From: UPXZ01 sp047974405
Lineage (GTDB): Bacteria; Bacteroidota; Bacteroidia; Bacteroidales; Paludibacteraceae
Length of the DNA stretch: 64,000 nucleotides
Assembly: GCA_047974405.1 (NCBI GenBank)
Contig: JBKECI010000063.1
Location: forward strand, 1 to 64,000
Direction of reading: 5' to 3'
Position numbers and translations under genes: made by a program. A model generated the notes under the pieces. It was not told where the DNA came from and did not search any database. It saw only the letters and a program-made list of their open reading frames with translations. Of the stretch, positions 18,681-27,464 are shown in pieces (positions within the stretch are counted from its first letter, which is position 1; each line of letters opens with the position of its first letter).

Positions 18681-21185
18681 ATGAAGAAACAAAAACTAAC
18701 AGGGATGCTTGCTCTGCTTTTTGTAGCCCAAATGTCTTGGGGACAACTCTCTTTCGGTGTCCCCGAAAAAATAAATAACGATTGGAAATTCATTTTGGAA
18801 GATGTGAAAAACGGTCAAGAAACCAAATTGAATGTGCTAAATTGGCAGTCTGTAGATTTGCCACATGACTGGAGCGTACAGCAAAAATTAGACCCTCAAA
18901 ACGCAAGCTGTATGGGTTATTTACCGGGAGGTATCGGATGGTACAGAAAAAATCTACATATTCCACAAAGCAAGCAAGGAGAAAAAGTGTTTTTGTATTT
19001 TGAAGGAGTTTACAATCGGAGCAAGGTTTATCTCAATGGTTTTTACTTAGGCACTCGCCCCAATGGATATATGTCGTTCGTGTTGGACGCCACACCCTAT
19101 ATTAAGTTTGGAGCAGACAATGTCCTTGCCGTGCGTGTAGATCGCAGTCGGGCAGCAGACTCGCGTTGGTATTCCGGTTCGGGAATTTACCGTGATGTAT
19201 GGCTCGTATATTCCAACCAAGTACACATAGCCCCATGGGGAATATATGCAGTCCCCGAAATAAAAAATGGAATAGGAAAACTGAAAATAGAGGTTGAGAT
19301 TGAAAACCAGAGCGATAAAAACGAAAATCTTATCGTTCAAAATACTCTTTTTGACCCTTCGGGAAATATTGTCTCTCAAAATGAAGAAGAGATTTCGGTA
19401 AAAGCAAATCGTAACGGAACACTAAATACCGAATTGACAATAAATACCCCTCAACTTTGGAGTTTGGAAACCCCCTCTCTCTATCAATTACAAACAACAG
19501 TTAAAAAAGAAGGAAAACAGATAGAACAATCCCAACTACGTACCGGTTTCAGAACATTTGCTTTCGATCCCGACAAAGGTTTTGCACTCAACGGAAAAAA
19601 TATGAAAATAAAAGGAGTATGTTTGCACCATGATGCAGGAGTACTTGGTGCGGCTTTTTATCCAAATGTTTGGAAAAGGAGGCTGAAAACGTTGAAAGAG
19701 ATAGGTGTAAATGCCATACGTACCAGCCACAATCCTCAATCACCCGAATTTTACGACTTGTGCGACGAACTCGGTTTGCTCGTACTCAACGAGGGCTATG
19801 ACGAATGGGAATTTCCTAAAAGAAAATGGTTGAAAGGCTGGAATGTAGGAACACCCGGATTTGAAGGTACTTATGATATTTTCAAAGAATGGGGAATAAA
19901 AGATATGGAAGACTTGGCACGTCGCGACCGCAACCATGTTTCGGTCTTTGCATGGAGTATAGGCAACGAAGTAGATTATCCCAACGACCCTTATTCCCAT
20001 CCTATACTCAACGGAGGAGCCGGAGGTTTTACGCAACCAATCTTTGGAGGCTACAAAGAAGACTCCCCTGATGCTATGCGATTGGGTGTTATTGCCCAAA
20101 CGTTGGTCAATGCAGTCAAAAAGCACGATAACTCCCGTCCGATAACTGCAGGGTTGGCAGGAGTAGCTATGTCTAATCAAACAGGTTATCCGTTTGCTTT
20201 AGATATTGCCGGATACAACTACACCGAAAACAAGTACGACGAAGATCATAAAAAATATCCCGAACGTATTATCTTCGGGAGCGAAAACCGGCACGAACTC
20301 GGAGCGTGGAAACCGGTAAGAGACAAAGAATTTATTTTTGGACAATTTTTATGGACAGGAATCGATTACTTGGGAGAATCCGGAAAATGGCCTTCGCGCG
20401 GATTCTATTCCGGATTGATAGATTTTGGAGGATTTATCAAACCCCGCGGATTTTTTCGCCAGTCGTTATGGGCAGAAAAACCGATGATTTTTGCAGGAAC
20501 ATATATCTCTCCGTTGAAAGGGGGTAAAAATCAAATGAACGATGTTTGGTCTCAATTGGATGCCGAAAACAACAAAAAGCACAAAGAAATAACTCCCTCT
20601 ATGGATGCCTTTCCTGTTTGGAACTATTCGAAAGGAGACTTGATAAGAGTAGTATGCTATACCAATGCAGCCAAAGCAAAATTGTTGCTCAATGGGAAAC
20701 AGCAAGGCGATATACAAAATAAAAACGATGAGAATGGAATTATATATTGGGATATACCATATAAGCCTGGTAAATTGGAGGCGATAGGAGTGGATAACAA
20801 CCACAAAGAGGTGAGTCGAACTGTGGTTGAAACATCAAACGCTCCCTATGCAATGGAGGTAATATACCGTGACAAAACCATTAAAAAAGGCGAAGTAGCC
20901 CAAGTAGCCATACAAGTGGTGGACAAAAAGGGAGTTCCAGTAATGCTTTCTAACGATGAAATCACCTGTAGAGTAATAGGAGGCGGAAAACTACTCGGTT
21001 TGGAATCGAGCAATAACGAAGATATGACAGACTATACCGACAATACCCAACAAGCTTATCACGGACGGATGATTGCTTACATCAAAGCTACCGAAAATTC
21101 TGGTACGATAAACATACAATTTACATCATCCAATATAAAAACAAATGAAGTAAACTTAATCATTCAACCTTCACAAGTAAAATAA
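18681..21185 (+). CDS. Secreted glycoside hydrolase family 2 (beta-galactosidase-like)
   Basis: This 834-residue enzyme has a signal peptide (MKKQKLTGMLALLFVAQMSWG). The GH2 sugar-binding domain (DLPHDW, GIGWYRKNL, GSGIYRDVW) is followed by an Ig-like domain and a TIM barrel with RTSHNPQSPEFYDLCDELG. The acid/base Glu is E430 in WSIGNEVDYP and the nucleophile is probably E535 in FGSENRH. After the barrel come DUF4982-like and GH2 C-terminal beta domains. The specificity (galactoside, mannoside or glucuronide) cannot be fixed from sequence. No SusC/SusD pair or regulator is adjacent. A second GH2 of similar layout lies at 41623-44061. Confidence 0.93.
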   Translation: MKKQKLTGMLALLFVAQMSWGQLSFGVPEKINNDWKFILEDVKNGQETKLNVLNWQSVDLPHDWSVQQKLDPQNASCMGYLPGGIGWYRKNLHIPQSKQGEKVFLYFEGVYNRSKVYLNGFYLGTRPNGYMSFVLDATPYIKFGADNVLAVRVDRSRAADSRWYSGSGIYRDVWLVYSNQVHIAPWGIYAVPEIKNGIGKLKIEVEIENQSDKNENLIVQNTLFDPSGNIVSQNEEEISVKANRNGTLNTELTINTPQLWSLETPSLYQLQTTVKKEGKQIEQSQLRTGFRTFAFDPDKGFALNGKNMKIKGVCLHHDAGVLGAAFYPNVWKRRLKTLKEIGVNAIRTSHNPQSPEFYDLCDELGLLVLNEGYDEWEFPKRKWLKGWNVGTPGFEGTYDIFKEWGIKDMEDLARRDRNHVSVFAWSIGNEVDYPNDPYSHPILNGGAGGFTQPIFGGYKEDSPDAMRLGVIAQTLVNAVKKHDNSRPITAGLAGVAMSNQTGYPFALDIAGYNYTENKYDEDHKKYPERIIFGSENRHELGAWKPVRDKEFIFGQFLWTGIDYLGESGKWPSRGFYSGLIDFGGFIKPRGFFRQSLWAEKPMIFAGTYISPLKGGKNQMNDVWSQLDAENNKKHKEITPSMDAFPVWNYSKGDLIRVVCYTNAAKAKLLLNGKQQGDIQNKNDENGIIYWDIPYKPGKLEAIGVDNNHKEVSRTVVETSNAPYAMEVIYRDKTIKKGEVAQVAIQVVDKKGVPVMLSNDEITCRVIGGGKLLGLESSNNEDMTDYTDNTQQAYHGRMIAYIKATENSGTINIQFTSSNIKTNEVNLIIQPSQVK

Positions 21186-21213
21186 TTTGCTTATTTACAG
21201 CCAAAAGCAGCCT

Positions 21214-21260
21214 GTTTGTTTGATAAAGTTGCTGAATATCAATGACTTTATCGGGCAAAC
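21214..21260. other. Long imperfect hairpin between the GH2 and recQ genes
   Basis: Arms at 21214-21229 and 21245-21260 pair over 16 positions, three of them G-T, around a 15-base loop. No T tract follows on the plus strand, so a Rho-independent terminator is doubtful. The rest of the 203-base spacer is unremarkable apart from the recQ promoter box. Confidence 0.4.
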
Positions 21261-21372
21261 AAAATTCAAAAAATATACCGGATACAAAGATACGGCATAA
21301 ATTATATTTCTATTGATATTCGGTTGTTTATAATTCTACAGTCAAATCCGAAACATTCCTCCCAAAAATGGG

Positions 21373-21380
21373 TATCTTTG
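21373..21380 (+). promoter_or_regulatory. Candidate -7 promoter box of recQ
   Basis: TATCTTTG matches TAnnTTTG and lies only 8 bases before the ATG at 21389. Transcription would begin about 7 bases downstream, almost at the start codon, implying a nearly leaderless mRNA. Confidence 0.5.
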
Positions 21381-21388
21381 CGTGCAAG

Positions 21389-23290
21389 ATGCAAAAATAT
21401 CTTTCCATACTAAAACAATACTGGGGCTACGACGAGTTTCGCCCGCTACAGCAGGAAATCATCGAAAGTATAGCCAAAGGCAATGACACACTGGGATTGA
21501 TGCCTACCGGAGGAGGCAAATCACTCACTTTTCAGGTACCCTCGATGATACTGGAAGGCATTTGCATAGTAGTAACTCCACTGATTGCTTTGATGAAAGA
21601 CCAAGTGGAAAATCTGAAAAAAAGAGGTATTCGAGCAGCCGCCATTTTTTCGGGGATGTCCTATGCCGAAATTGATATAACGCTTGACAACGCCATTTTT
21701 GGAGGGTATAAATTCTTGTATGTTTCTCCCGAAAGGCTTGGTACAGAAATTTTTATCAACAAGATAAAACAAATGCAAGTCTGCCTGCTTGCCGTGGACG
21801 AGGCACATTGCATTTCGCAATGGGGATACGATTTCCGCCCCTCTTATTTGAAAATTGCCGAAATCAGAGATTTTCTTCCTCAAGTTCCAATATTGGCATT
21901 GACCGCTACCGCCACCCCCGAAGTGGTAGATGATATACAAACCCAATTGCATTTTTCTCGAAAAAATGTTTTTAGAAAAAGTTTCTTACGAAAAAATCTG
22001 GCTTACATTGTAAGAAACACTGAAAAAAAAGAGGAAACTCTTTTGAAAATATTAAAAAGCGTATCCGGTACTTCGGTAGTGTATGTCCGTAGCAGAAAAA
22101 AAACCAAAGAGACAGCCGATTTTTTGAAAGACAATCAAATTTCTGCCGAGTACTTTCACGCAGGATTAAGTAGTGCGGTCAAAGACGAGCGGCAAAGCCG
22201 TTGGAAAACAGGAGAAACCCGAGTCATTGTTTGCACAAACGCTTTTGGTATGGGTATTGACAAACCCAATGTTCGTTCCGTTATCCATATAGACCTGCCC
22301 GATACGTTGGAAGCCTATTTTCAAGAAGCCGGAAGAGCAGGACGGGATGAGAAAAAAGCATTTTCGGTGTTATTATTTAATCCGAGCGACGAAACCAAAT
22401 TAAAAAAACGGATAGCAGATATGTTTCCACCAAAAGAAACGGTAAAGGAGATATACGATGCGCTGGGCAACTATTTTACATTAGCGATAGGAGTAGGCGA
22501 ATTTGCTACTTTCTCTTTTGATTTGATAGACTTTTGCGGAAAGTTTCATTTCGCACATTTAATAGCCTACAACAGCATAAAAATACTCCAACAAGCCGGA
22601 TATGTCGAACTCGCTGATGAAGATGAAAGTGTCTCGCTGCTGCAATTTATCTCAACCAAAGAGAGCTTGTATAAAATAAAAATCTCACCAGAACAAGAGC
22701 AACTGATACACGTATTGTTACGATCGTACACCGGACTTTTTACCGACCTGCACGGCATACACGAGAATACGGTAGCCAACCGGTTAAATTGGTCAAATGA
22801 AAAAGTGTACAACGGATTGATAGGATTGTCAAACGAACGTATAATCAAATATATACCCCGAAAAAAAACGGCTTTTATTACCTTTACCAAAGAGCGGACG
22901 GATGTGTTGCACCTCAATATCACCAAAGAGGCTTACGACAAAAGAAAAGAGAAATATGTCAAAAGAATAAGTAGTGTGTTGAACTACGCAAACGAAGAAA
23001 ATATTTGCCGGAGCAGAATATTGCTCCGCTACTTTGGAGAAACAGAAACTACAAATTGCGGAGTGTGCGACATTTGTCTGAAAAAAAAGGAGGAGTTTCT
23101 AAAAGAAGATGAATACCAAAACATTAGATTAAAAATAATCTTATTATTAGAAATAAATCCGGCAAGTTTGCAAGAAATTGTCCATAGCGTTGCGGCAAAA
23201 GAACAACAATTAATAAAAGTAATCCGCTTAATGCAAGATAGCAACGAAATTTATCTTGACAATTATTTGAAATATACCTTAAAAAAATAA
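21389..23290 (+). CDS. recQ: ATP-dependent DNA helicase RecQ
   Basis: From MQKYLSILKQYWGYDEFRPLQ this is a 633-residue 3'-5' SF2 helicase. Walker A is MPTGGGKSLTFQ, the DEAH box VDEAHCISQWGYDFRPSY, motif III LALTATATP, and motif VI QEAGRAGRDE. The RQC zinc site is present as C-(RSRILLRYFGETETTN)-C-GVC-DIC. The C-terminus is a winged helix; no HRDC domain is visible. An ATG at 21368 in frame lies upstream of the promoter box, so the start at 21389 is preferred. It acts in recombination and fork repair. Confidence 0.95.
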   Translation: MQKYLSILKQYWGYDEFRPLQQEIIESIAKGNDTLGLMPTGGGKSLTFQVPSMILEGICIVVTPLIALMKDQVENLKKRGIRAAAIFSGMSYAEIDITLDNAIFGGYKFLYVSPERLGTEIFINKIKQMQVCLLAVDEAHCISQWGYDFRPSYLKIAEIRDFLPQVPILALTATATPEVVDDIQTQLHFSRKNVFRKSFLRKNLAYIVRNTEKKEETLLKILKSVSGTSVVYVRSRKKTKETADFLKDNQISAEYFHAGLSSAVKDERQSRWKTGETRVIVCTNAFGMGIDKPNVRSVIHIDLPDTLEAYFQEAGRAGRDEKKAFSVLLFNPSDETKLKKRIADMFPPKETVKEIYDALGNYFTLAIGVGEFATFSFDLIDFCGKFHFAHLIAYNSIKILQQAGYVELADEDESVSLLQFISTKESLYKIKISPEQEQLIHVLLRSYTGLFTDLHGIHENTVANRLNWSNEKVYNGLIGLSNERIIKYIPRKKTAFITFTKERTDVLHLNITKEAYDKRKEKYVKRISSVLNYANEENICRSRILLRYFGETETTNCGVCDICLKKKEEFLKEDEYQNIRLKIILLLEINPASLQEIVHSVAAKEQQLIKVIRLMQDSNEIYLDNYLKYTLKK

Positions 23291-23296
23291 ATACTG

Positions 23297-23304
23297 TAAC
23301 TTTG
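23297..23304 (+). promoter_or_regulatory. Candidate -7 promoter box of the agmatine deiminase-family gene
   Basis: TAACTTTG matches TAnnTTTG, 47 bases before the ATG at 23352 and just after the recQ stop. Confidence 0.5.
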
Positions 23305-23351
23305 TCTCCGCTACAACCATCAGAATAGGAGGATTAACAAAAACATCAAAG

Positions 23352-24389
23352 ATGCAAAATAACAAACTTCGCCTGCCTGCCGAATGGGAACCGCAGGCGT
23401 TTGTACAACTCACTTTTCCGCACAAAAATACCGATTGGAACTATATGCTGGACGAAGTTTCCGATTGTTTTGTAAACATTGCCGCAGAAATAGTAAAACG
23501 CGAAAATCTGTTGGTAGTCTGTGCCGATATTGACTGTATAAAACAACATTTGAAACACCTTGACCAAACCAAAATCAACTATGTGCAAATAGCGTCAAAC
23601 GATACTTGGGCTAGAGACCACGGAGGGATTACGGTACTGAAAGAAGGGAAACCGACAGTACTCGATTTTACCTTTAACGGCTGGGGAATGAAATTTTCGT
23701 CAGACTTGGATAATCAAATAACCCGAAACCTATTTTCAAAAAACATCTTCGCCCAACATGTCCAGTACAAAAGCCGATTGAAATTTGTATTGGAAGGAGG
23801 AAGTATCGAGAGCAACGGCAATGGCATTATCATTACAACCTCTCAATGCCTGTTGTCTGCAAACAGAAACAATCTTTCGAAAAAAGAAACAGAAAACAAA
23901 CTGAAGAAATATTTTGGGGCAGAGCAGGTGTTGTGGCTCAACCATGGATATTTGGAAGGGGACGATACCGACAGCCATATAGATACACTTGTAAGGTTTT
24001 GCGATGAAAACACGGTAGCTTATGTAACTTGCAACGATACAACCGATAAACACTATAACGAATTGAAGAAAATGGAACAAGAGTTACTGCATCTCCCATT
24101 TACCGAAACAGGCAATATAAATTTTGTTCCGCTCCCTATGGCAGACGCAGTGTATGACGATGATGGCAACCGATTGCCGGCAACTTATGCCAATTTTTTG
24201 ATAATAAATAATGCGGTATTGATGCCTTTCTATCAATCGCCAAAAGACAAAAAAGCTCAAAATCAGCTGCAAAAAGCATTTCCCGACAGAGAAATAGTAG
24301 GAATAAATTGCCTGCCACTGATACAGCAGCATGGCTCGTTGCACTGCGTAACTATGCAATATCCTGCAGCAGTTTTACAACACTTATAG
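23352..24389 (+). CDS. Agmatine deiminase / peptidylarginine deiminase-family protein
   Basis: This 345-residue guanidino-modifying enzyme has MQNNKLRLPAEWEPQAFVQLTFPHKNTDW at its start and WARDHGGITV (about 88), LEGGSIESNG (about 142) and DDTDSHIDTLVRF (about 202). The catalytic Cys is in HGSLHCVTMQYP near 335. These fit the family that deiminates agmatine to N-carbamoylputrescine in polyamine synthesis. The peptidylarginine deiminase of Porphyromonas is a distant relative; the lack of a signal peptide and the short length favour the cytoplasmic agmatine enzyme. No carbamoylputrescine amidase is next to it. Confidence 0.87.
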   Translation: MQNNKLRLPAEWEPQAFVQLTFPHKNTDWNYMLDEVSDCFVNIAAEIVKRENLLVVCADIDCIKQHLKHLDQTKINYVQIASNDTWARDHGGITVLKEGKPTVLDFTFNGWGMKFSSDLDNQITRNLFSKNIFAQHVQYKSRLKFVLEGGSIESNGNGIIITTSQCLLSANRNNLSKKETENKLKKYFGAEQVLWLNHGYLEGDDTDSHIDTLVRFCDENTVAYVTCNDTTDKHYNELKKMEQELLHLPFTETGNINFVPLPMADAVYDDDGNRLPATYANFLIINNAVLMPFYQSPKDKKAQNQLQKAFPDREIVGINCLPLIQQHGSLHCVTMQYPAAVLQHL

Positions 24390-24503
24390 ACAATACGGAT
24401 GGCACGCAAAATTTGTACCCTCTTTCTTATTTCTCCCAAAAGAATTGAGTGATAGAGCCTTATTGTACAATAAATCTGCGTTGTTATATGGCGTAACCCA
24501 TTT

Positions 24504-24974
24504 TTAGATGCGGAGAGATAATTGTCGCATCTGCTCAAATGTTGGTATCTTGTCCAGAAAGTCGTACCGTCCGTCATTACCATTTACCTTACAGCAATAA
24601 TGCTCCCGCCCGTTGCTTATAATGAAAAAATCAACCCTGAGTTTTGTATTATATACGGCAACTTGATCAAACACATCTTGAGTCAATTTTACATTAGGCG
24701 ACTTGAATTCCAATATTATTTCGGGCTCTGCCCAAGTGTTGTAAAAAACGGCATCACAACGTTTTTTCATCCCGTTGAGCAAAAGCTGTTTTTCTATAGC
24801 CAACAGTTCAGCAGGAAACCCCCTGTCTTCGACAAAAAAATGTAGAAAATTCTGCCGTACCCATTCTTCGGGGGTAAGCTTTACATATTTTTTGCGGAAT
24901 ATATCTAAAATTAAATATTTTTTACCCTCTTGTTCTATCCGAAACTGATATGTTGGTAAGTTGAGTTGAAACAT
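24504..24974 (-). CDS. Type I restriction enzyme R N-terminal (HSDR_N_2) domain protein
   Basis: This 156-residue single-domain protein resembles the nuclease part of HsdR without its translocase. The PD-(D/E)XK core is visible: D in KRCDAVFYN, then EPEIILEFKSP with E-x-K. Such stand-alone proteins are widespread in Bacteroidales, with no methyltransferase or specificity subunit nearby; none is present here. Its role is unknown, and a housekeeping DNA-repair function is as plausible as defence. It is divergent from the AMP nucleosidase gene; the minus-strand box TATTTTTG at 25071-25078 could drive it. Confidence 0.85.
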   Translation of the reverse strand: MFQLNLPTYQFRIEQEGKKYLILDIFRKKYVKLTPEEWVRQNFLHFFVEDRGFPAELLAIEKQLLLNGMKKRCDAVFYNTWAEPEIILEFKSPNVKLTQDVFDQVAVYNTKLRVDFFIISNGREHYCCKVNGNDGRYDFLDKIPTFEQMRQLSLRI

Positions 24975-24980
24975 TTTTTG

Positions 24981-24988
24981 TATTTTTG
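24981..24988 (+). promoter_or_regulatory. Candidate -7 promoter box of the AMP nucleosidase operon
   Basis: TATTTTTG matches TAnnTTTG. It lies 98 bases before the ATG at 25087 and would give a leader of about 90 bases carrying the direct repeat described next. Confidence 0.4.
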
Positions 24989-24994
24989 TATCTT

Positions 24995-25034
24995 AAATAT
25001 CCGTATAAATTACATTTTTTTAAAATATCCGTAT
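24995..25034. repeat. 12-bp direct repeat AAATATCCGTAT, two copies 28 bp apart
   Basis: Copies at 24995-25006 and 25023-25034 are identical. They lie in the divergent spacer between the HSDR_N and AMP nucleosidase genes. They could be tandem operator sites or part of the leader RNA; no dyad symmetry is evident. Confidence 0.5.
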
Positions 25035-25086
25035 CGCAAAACATAGCAAACCAACCGAATATTTTATAAGCAAAAATAATAAATAT

Positions 25087-25860
25087 ATGAAGACAAAAGA
25101 AGAAATTGTACACGATTGGTTGCCAAGATATACCAAACGCCCCATTAAAGAGTTTACAAAGCACATATTACTGACCAATTTTTCAAACTATGTAGAGATG
25201 TTTGCCGAGTGGTTTGCCGTGCCTGTATTGGGGAGAGACGGTAATATGATAAATGCCTCGGCAAACGGAATAACAATTATCAACTTTGGGATGGGAAGTC
25301 CCAACGCAGCAATTATTATGGATATTTTATCTGCCATTTCGCCTCGCGCAGTACTCTTCCTCGGAAAATGCGGCGGGCTTCGCGACAAAAACAAAATAGG
25401 AGATTACATTTTGCCCAGTGCGGCCATAAGGGGCGAAGGAACTTCCAACGACTATTTCCCACCGGAAATTCCGGCTTTGCCCGCTTTTAATCTTCAGCGT
25501 TCGGTCTCGTCCAATATTCGTGACTTTGGCAAAGACTACTGGACAGGAACCGTTTATACAACCAATAGGCGAGTTTGGGAACATGATGAAAAATTTAAGG
25601 AATACTTGAGAGGTACGCGAGCTATGGCTATCGATATGGAAACAGCTACACTCTTTTCTGCCGGTTTCTATAACGGAATATCTACCGGAGCATTATTGCT
25701 GATTTCCGATATGCCACTCCAAGAAGATGGGATAAAAACAAGCGAAAGCGACAAAAAAGTAACAGCCAACTTTGTGGAAGAACATCTGAATATCGGAGTA
25801 AAATCATTGTCATCATTGATAAATAACAGTCGTACAATCAAGCATCTTAGATTTGAATAA
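25087..25860 (+). CDS. amn: AMP nucleosidase
   Basis: This 257-residue phosphorylase-superfamily protein corresponds to the catalytic domain of AMP nucleosidase, which cleaves AMP to adenine and ribose 5-phosphate. It contains INFGMGSPNAAIIMDIL (about 60-76), LGKCGGLRDKNKIGDY, PSAAIRGEGTSNDYFP, and MAIDMETATLFSAGF, the usual nucleoside-binding Glu region. The short form without the N-terminal regulatory domain is the normal Bacteroidota type. It is followed after 38 bases by holA, likely one transcript. Confidence 0.9.
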   Translation: MKTKEEIVHDWLPRYTKRPIKEFTKHILLTNFSNYVEMFAEWFAVPVLGRDGNMINASANGITIINFGMGSPNAAIIMDILSAISPRAVLFLGKCGGLRDKNKIGDYILPSAAIRGEGTSNDYFPPEIPALPAFNLQRSVSSNIRDFGKDYWTGTVYTTNRRVWEHDEKFKEYLRGTRAMAIDMETATLFSAGFYNGISTGALLLISDMPLQEDGIKTSESDKKVTANFVEEHLNIGVKSLSSLINNSRTIKHLRFE

Positions 25861-25898
25861 CAAGAGTAGGCAGATAAAAATAAAAACAGGAAAGGGTA

Positions 25899-26921
25899 AT
25901 GGCTAAATCGATACCGAAACATACATTTCAAGAGATAATGACAGATTTGCGGCAAAAATCGTACAGCCCTGTTTATTTTTTGATGGGAGAAGAGCCCTAT
26001 TACATAGACCAAATTTCGGATTATTTACAAAATAAAGTACTGAGTGATAGTGAAGTGGATTTTAATCTAACTGTTTTGTACGGAAGAGACGTAGATATAG
26101 CCACAGTGGTAAATACCGCCAAACGGTACCCTATGATGTCTGAACATCAAGTGGTTGTAGTAAAAGAGGCACAGCAAATCAAAGATTGGGACAATCTGCC
26201 GTATTACCTGCAAAACCCTCTAAAATCTACTATTTTATGCTTCTGTTATAAATACGGGAAACCGGATGGACGGAAAAAATGGGTGATGGAATTGAACAAC
26301 AGGGCAGTTGTGTTTGAATCTAAAAAGCTGTATGACAACCAAGTAGGAGTGTGGATAAGAAATTATCTGGCGGGAAAAGGCATCGGCATATCAGAAAAAG
26401 CAGAAATGATGCTTGCAGAGTTCTTGGGTACCGATTTATCTAAAATAGTCAACGAATTGGATAAACTGTTACTCGTAAAACCTGCCGGGAGCCACGCTAT
26501 AACTCCCGAAATGATAGAAAAAAATATCGGTATAAGCAAAGATTTCAACGTATTTGAGTTGCAAGACGCTCTTATTAACAAAGACGTATTGAAAGCTAAC
26601 CGCATCATTCGTTATTTTGGTAAAAATACCAAAGAGACACCTATCCAGATGGTGTTGCCCGCGCTCTTCTCTTTTTTTTCCAATCTGATGATTTATCACT
26701 ACCTACCCGACAAGAGCTATAATACTGTTGCCTCGGAACTAAAAATACATCCCAATTTTGCCCAAAAATACACCAAAGCAGCATCTGCTTTCAACGCTTG
26801 GAAAACAATGAATATCATTACCGACATTCGCGAGGCAGATGCTAAAAGCAAAGGAATAGGAAGTAATGCAATCGGAGAAGATGAACTGTATAAAGAGTTA
26901 ATATTTAAAATTTTACACTAA
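25899..26921 (+). CDS. holA: DNA polymerase III subunit delta
   Basis: This 340-residue clamp-loader subunit opens the beta clamp. It has the HolA N-terminus PVYFLMGEEPYYIDQISDYL (about 26-45) and HQVVVVKEAQQIKDWD. The central segment is LAEFLGTDLSKIVNELDKLLL, and IGISKDFNVFELQDALINKD is the conserved link to the collar domain. Length is typical. It sits between the AMP nucleosidase and a small acidic protein, an arrangement without obvious functional meaning. Confidence 0.93.
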   Translation: MAKSIPKHTFQEIMTDLRQKSYSPVYFLMGEEPYYIDQISDYLQNKVLSDSEVDFNLTVLYGRDVDIATVVNTAKRYPMMSEHQVVVVKEAQQIKDWDNLPYYLQNPLKSTILCFCYKYGKPDGRKKWVMELNNRAVVFESKKLYDNQVGVWIRNYLAGKGIGISEKAEMMLAEFLGTDLSKIVNELDKLLLVKPAGSHAITPEMIEKNIGISKDFNVFELQDALINKDVLKANRIIRYFGKNTKETPIQMVLPALFSFFSNLMIYHYLPDKSYNTVASELKIHPNFAQKYTKAASAFNAWKTMNIITDIREADAKSKGIGSNAIGEDELYKELIFKILH

Positions 26922-26999
26922 ATTGTTCCGGCTCCTTTACAGATAAAACCTTTATTTTAAAATTAGTGTAAAAAATTTTCGATATTGAAATAAAAATTT

Positions 27000-27007
27000 T
27001 ATCTTTG
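27000..27007 (+). promoter_or_regulatory. Candidate promoter of the small acidic protein gene
   Basis: TATCTTTG matches TAnnTTTG. A TTTC at 26977-26980 sits 19 bases upstream, close to the -33 consensus TTTG. The ATG at 27052 follows after a leader of about 38 bases. Confidence 0.55.
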
Positions 27008-27051
27008 AAAATGAAAAAAAACAAATAATAATCACTAAAAATCAACAAATT

Positions 27052-27384
27052 ATGGCAAGCGAAAACGATGATTTGATAGAATATGACGATGACGAAGCGG
27101 TAGAATTTATCATCAATATTGTACCCGAAGAGTTTAAATCGACAATAGATAAAGACACCGTAAACTATGTGTTGGATGTAGTCTATGAATTTTACGAAAA
27201 AAAAGGGTTGATAGAAGAAAACTCGGCAGAAGAAGCCAGTATTGACGAAGAAGAGATGTTGGAATACATAATGAAAGCCGTAAAAAAAGATAAAATGAAA
27301 ATTGGTGAAGAAGAAACCAGGCTGATTTTGGAGGGTGAATACGAATACGGAAAGTCAATTGGAATTTACACGGAGGAAGACTGA
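27052..27384 (+). CDS. Small acidic protein of unknown function
   Basis: This 110-residue, strongly acidic protein (MASENDDLIEYDDDEAVEFI at the start) has no cysteine, no signal peptide and no membrane segment. It appears helical, with two similar halves around VEFIINIVPEEF and LEYIMKAVKKDK, each followed by a helix ending in Y-E (VYEFYEKKGL and EGEYEYGKSIGI). That may reflect an internal duplication. It has its own promoter and a strong terminator. I do not recognise the family. It is a real gene by codon pattern and regulatory frame. Confidence 0.75.
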   Translation: MASENDDLIEYDDDEAVEFIINIVPEEFKSTIDKDTVNYVLDVVYEFYEKKGLIEENSAEEASIDEEEMLEYIMKAVKKDKMKIGEEETRLILEGEYEYGKSIGIYTEED

Positions 27385-27405
27385 TTTTTAAATATATAAG
27401 ATGTA

Positions 27406-27449
27406 AAAAGCATCCGGACATTGTAAAAAAGTAATGTCTGGATGTTTTT
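27406..27449 (+). terminator. Strong terminator after the small acidic protein gene
   Basis: Arms at 27406-27422 and 27433-27449 pair over 17 positions with two G-T pairs. The 3' arm ends in a T run. Only 15 bases separate it from the next start codon at 27465. Confidence 0.8.
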
Positions 27450-27464
27450 TCCGTATATAAAAGT

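Noticed and set aside
24504..24974. HSDR_N protein as part of a restriction-modification system
   Set aside because: No methyltransferase, specificity subunit or translocase lies near it, and stand-alone copies are common in the phylum.
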